Source of the DNA: Candidatus Nitrosopumilus sp.
GTDB taxonomy: Archaea > Thermoproteota > Nitrososphaeria > Nitrososphaerales > Nitrosopumilaceae
Assembly (NCBI GenBank): GCA_029860565.1
Contig: JAOUAY010000064.1
Location: forward strand, 1-6,821
Length of the DNA stretch: 6,821 nt
Reading direction: 5' to 3'
Shown: in pieces, positions 6,381-6,821 of the stretch
How positions within the stretch are numbered: the stretch's first letter is position 1
Layout of the letters: each line of letters opens with the position of its first letter
Translations under genes and position numbers: made by a program
Notes under the pieces: model-generated
Told to the model about the DNA's origin: nothing
What the model saw: only the letters and a program-made list of their open reading frames with translations
Databases searched by the model: none

Positions 6381-6440
6381 TTATAAAATATTTAATTATT
6401 ATATGAAATATTTATAATATATTCTTAAATATAATAATAA
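6381..6440. other. Near-pure A/T tract with a 10-bp inverted repeat
   Basis: Only two of these 60 bases are G or C (one each). Within it, ATTATTATAT (6395-6404) is mirrored by ATATAATAAT (6429-6438), a perfect 10-bp inverted repeat around a 24-nt spacer. The motif AAATATTTA also occurs twice. The tract lies between the aroC promoter and the structured element, in the 6274-6603 gap, which has no coding sequence I can support. It contains several possible TATA boxes for either strand. In such biased sequence, inverted repeats arise easily by chance. Confidence 0.4.
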
Positions 6441-6485
6441 TATGTACGATATGTGCAAAATAGTGTAAATTCTAAAGAATAATTT

Positions 6486-6568
6486 GCGCGACTCTGCGAA
6501 AATAACATGTTATCTATGCAAAAGCGTTGTGAGTGAAGAGAATGCTTTTCACTCTATACAGGTCGCGC
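6486..6568. ncRNA. Candidate structured RNA element in the aroA-aroC gap
   Basis: An 83-nt GC-richer island is closed by a strong stem: 6486-6492 plus 6494-6496 pair with 6559-6568 (GCGCGAC, bulged T6493, CTG against CAGGTCGCGC), giving ten Watson-Crick pairs. Inside, 6531-6538 pairs with 6547-6554 (GAGTGAAG/TTTCACTC, one G-U, 8-nt loop), and a perfect 12-bp palindrome ATAACATGTTAT lies at 6502-6513. An alternative 9-bp stem, 6520-6528 with 6541-6549, excludes the GAGTGAAG hairpin. On the plus strand a T4 run (6570-6573) follows the closing stem. On the minus strand an A/T palindrome at 6587-6600 sits at TATA distance from 6568. The strand is therefore undecided. It does not fit tRNA, C/D or H/ACA rules. 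It has no supportable ORF, and I recognise no RNA family. A short mobile element with terminal inverted repeats is an alternative. Confidence 0.45.
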
Positions 6569-6586
6569 CTTTTAACACTCTAAATG

Positions 6587-6600
6587 ATTTTTTAAAAAAT
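6587..6600 (-). terminator. T6/A6 palindrome just after aroA, probable terminator
   Basis: ATTTTTTAAAAAAT is a perfect 14-bp palindrome starting 4 nt after the aroA stop codon. Read on the minus strand it supplies a T6 run for oligo-T termination of aroA; on the plus strand it supplies a T6 run for any transcript coming from the structured element. It could also act as a TATA-like box for a minus-strand RNA starting near 6568. Confidence 0.4.
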
Positions 6601-6603
6601 ATT

Positions 6604-6821
6604 TTACAGAATTTGGATTTTTGCACCAAGACGAGTCATTTCATCTATGAAGTTTGGATATGATACTTTTACTGATTCCGGATCTGTCACAGTACAATTA
6701 CCGATATACATTCCTACAATGCAGAACGCCATGAATAATCTATGATCTTCTTCAGAATTCAGTTCGACACCACTTATTTTTTCAGATGATTCTAAAATCA
6801 ATCCGTCTTCTTTTTCTTTAA
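6604..6821 (-). CDS. aroA: EPSP synthase (3-phosphoshikimate 1-carboxyvinyltransferase), last 71 residues (5' end off the right edge)
   Basis: AroA transfers the enolpyruvyl group of PEP to shikimate-3-phosphate, making EPSP, the substrate of chorismate synthase. The frame is open to the window edge and ends at TAA 6604-6606. The visible C-terminus carries the family motif EDHRLFMAF (compare NDHRMAMCF in E. coli), then VTDPESVKVSYPNFID and a final LGAKIQIL. This is the standard end of the second EPSPS domain: Asp-His-Arg, then DP(E/K)...(S/T)(F/Y)P. The full protein should be about 420-430 residues. It precedes aroC on the same strand, so successive pathway steps are adjacent. The 330 bp gap with its own aroC promoter and a T-rich terminator suggests separate transcripts. 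Confidence 0.95.
   Translation of the reverse strand, partial: KEKEDGLILESSEKISGVELNSEEDHRLFMAFCIVGMYIGNCTVTDPESVKVSYPNFIDEMTRLGAKIQIL

Noticed and set aside
6486..6568. tRNA gene (7-bp acceptor-like stem, 83 nt, tRNA-like length)
   Set aside because: Neither strand has a T-arm with the TTC-type loop, a D-arm or a placeable anticodon stem.
6486..6568. Miniature transposable element with GCGCGAC terminal repeats
   Set aside because: No target-site duplication flanks it and no second copy is in the window; kept only as an alternative to a structured RNA.
6486..6580. H/ACA guide RNA, because ACA (6575-6577) follows the closing stem
   Set aside because: The distance from the upper stem to ACA is about 25 nt instead of the expected 14-16, and the 5' pocket would be far too long.
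1..6821. CRISPR array, defence system or insertion sequence
   Set aside because: No regularly spaced repeats, transposase, integrase or nuclease genes; the window is biosynthetic housekeeping.

Overview
The window is AT-rich, densely coding DNA that looks archaeal and most resembles an ammonia-oxidising Nitrososphaerota (Thaumarchaeota, Nitrosopumilaceae type). This rests on three things: low GC content, protein sequences that read like that group, and TATA-like boxes about 25 nt upstream of start codons (thiC, aroC and a small gene), as expected for leaderless archaeal transcripts. No database search was possible, so the taxonomic call is an inference.

Left part (1-2563), thiamine pyrimidine branch. 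The 5' part of thiD (HMP/HMP-P kinase) runs leftward off the window. thiC (HMP-P synthase, radical SAM) runs rightward. The roughly 750 bp between their start codons hold a small Cys-containing protein gene (591-782). Its stop codon overlaps the start of a second small reading frame (782-998), which appears to be broken by a +1 frameshift. A further 236 bp before thiC carry a T-tract and the thiC promoter. ThiC makes HMP-P and ThiD phosphorylates it to HMP-PP, the pyrimidine half of thiamine.

Middle and right part (2546-6273), a leftward aromatic amino acid operon read in the order aroC, a chorismate mutase-aminotransferase fusion, tyrA, and a Nudix hydrolase. Gaps are 4-5 nt, or an ATGA overlap between the fusion gene and tyrA. 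Chorismate synthase makes chorismate. The AroQ domain of the fusion converts it to prephenate. The aminotransferase domain and TyrA then lead to tyrosine, by either the arogenate or the 4-hydroxyphenylpyruvate route. The Nudix gene ends tail-to-tail with thiC, overlapping it by 18 bp.

Right edge (6274-6821). The 3' end of aroA (EPSP synthase, the step before AroC) enters from the right on the same strand. It is separated from aroC by a 330 bp non-coding gap. That gap holds the aroC promoter, a tract of almost pure A/T, and a compact GC-richer element (6486-6568) closed by a 10-bp stem with internal hairpins. The element resembles an undescribed structured RNA and is the least explained feature here.

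Points most worth checking are the chorismate mutase-aminotransferase fusion with a complete mutase active site, a TyrA lacking the Arg that matches E. coli R294, the structured element, and the frameshifted small gene.
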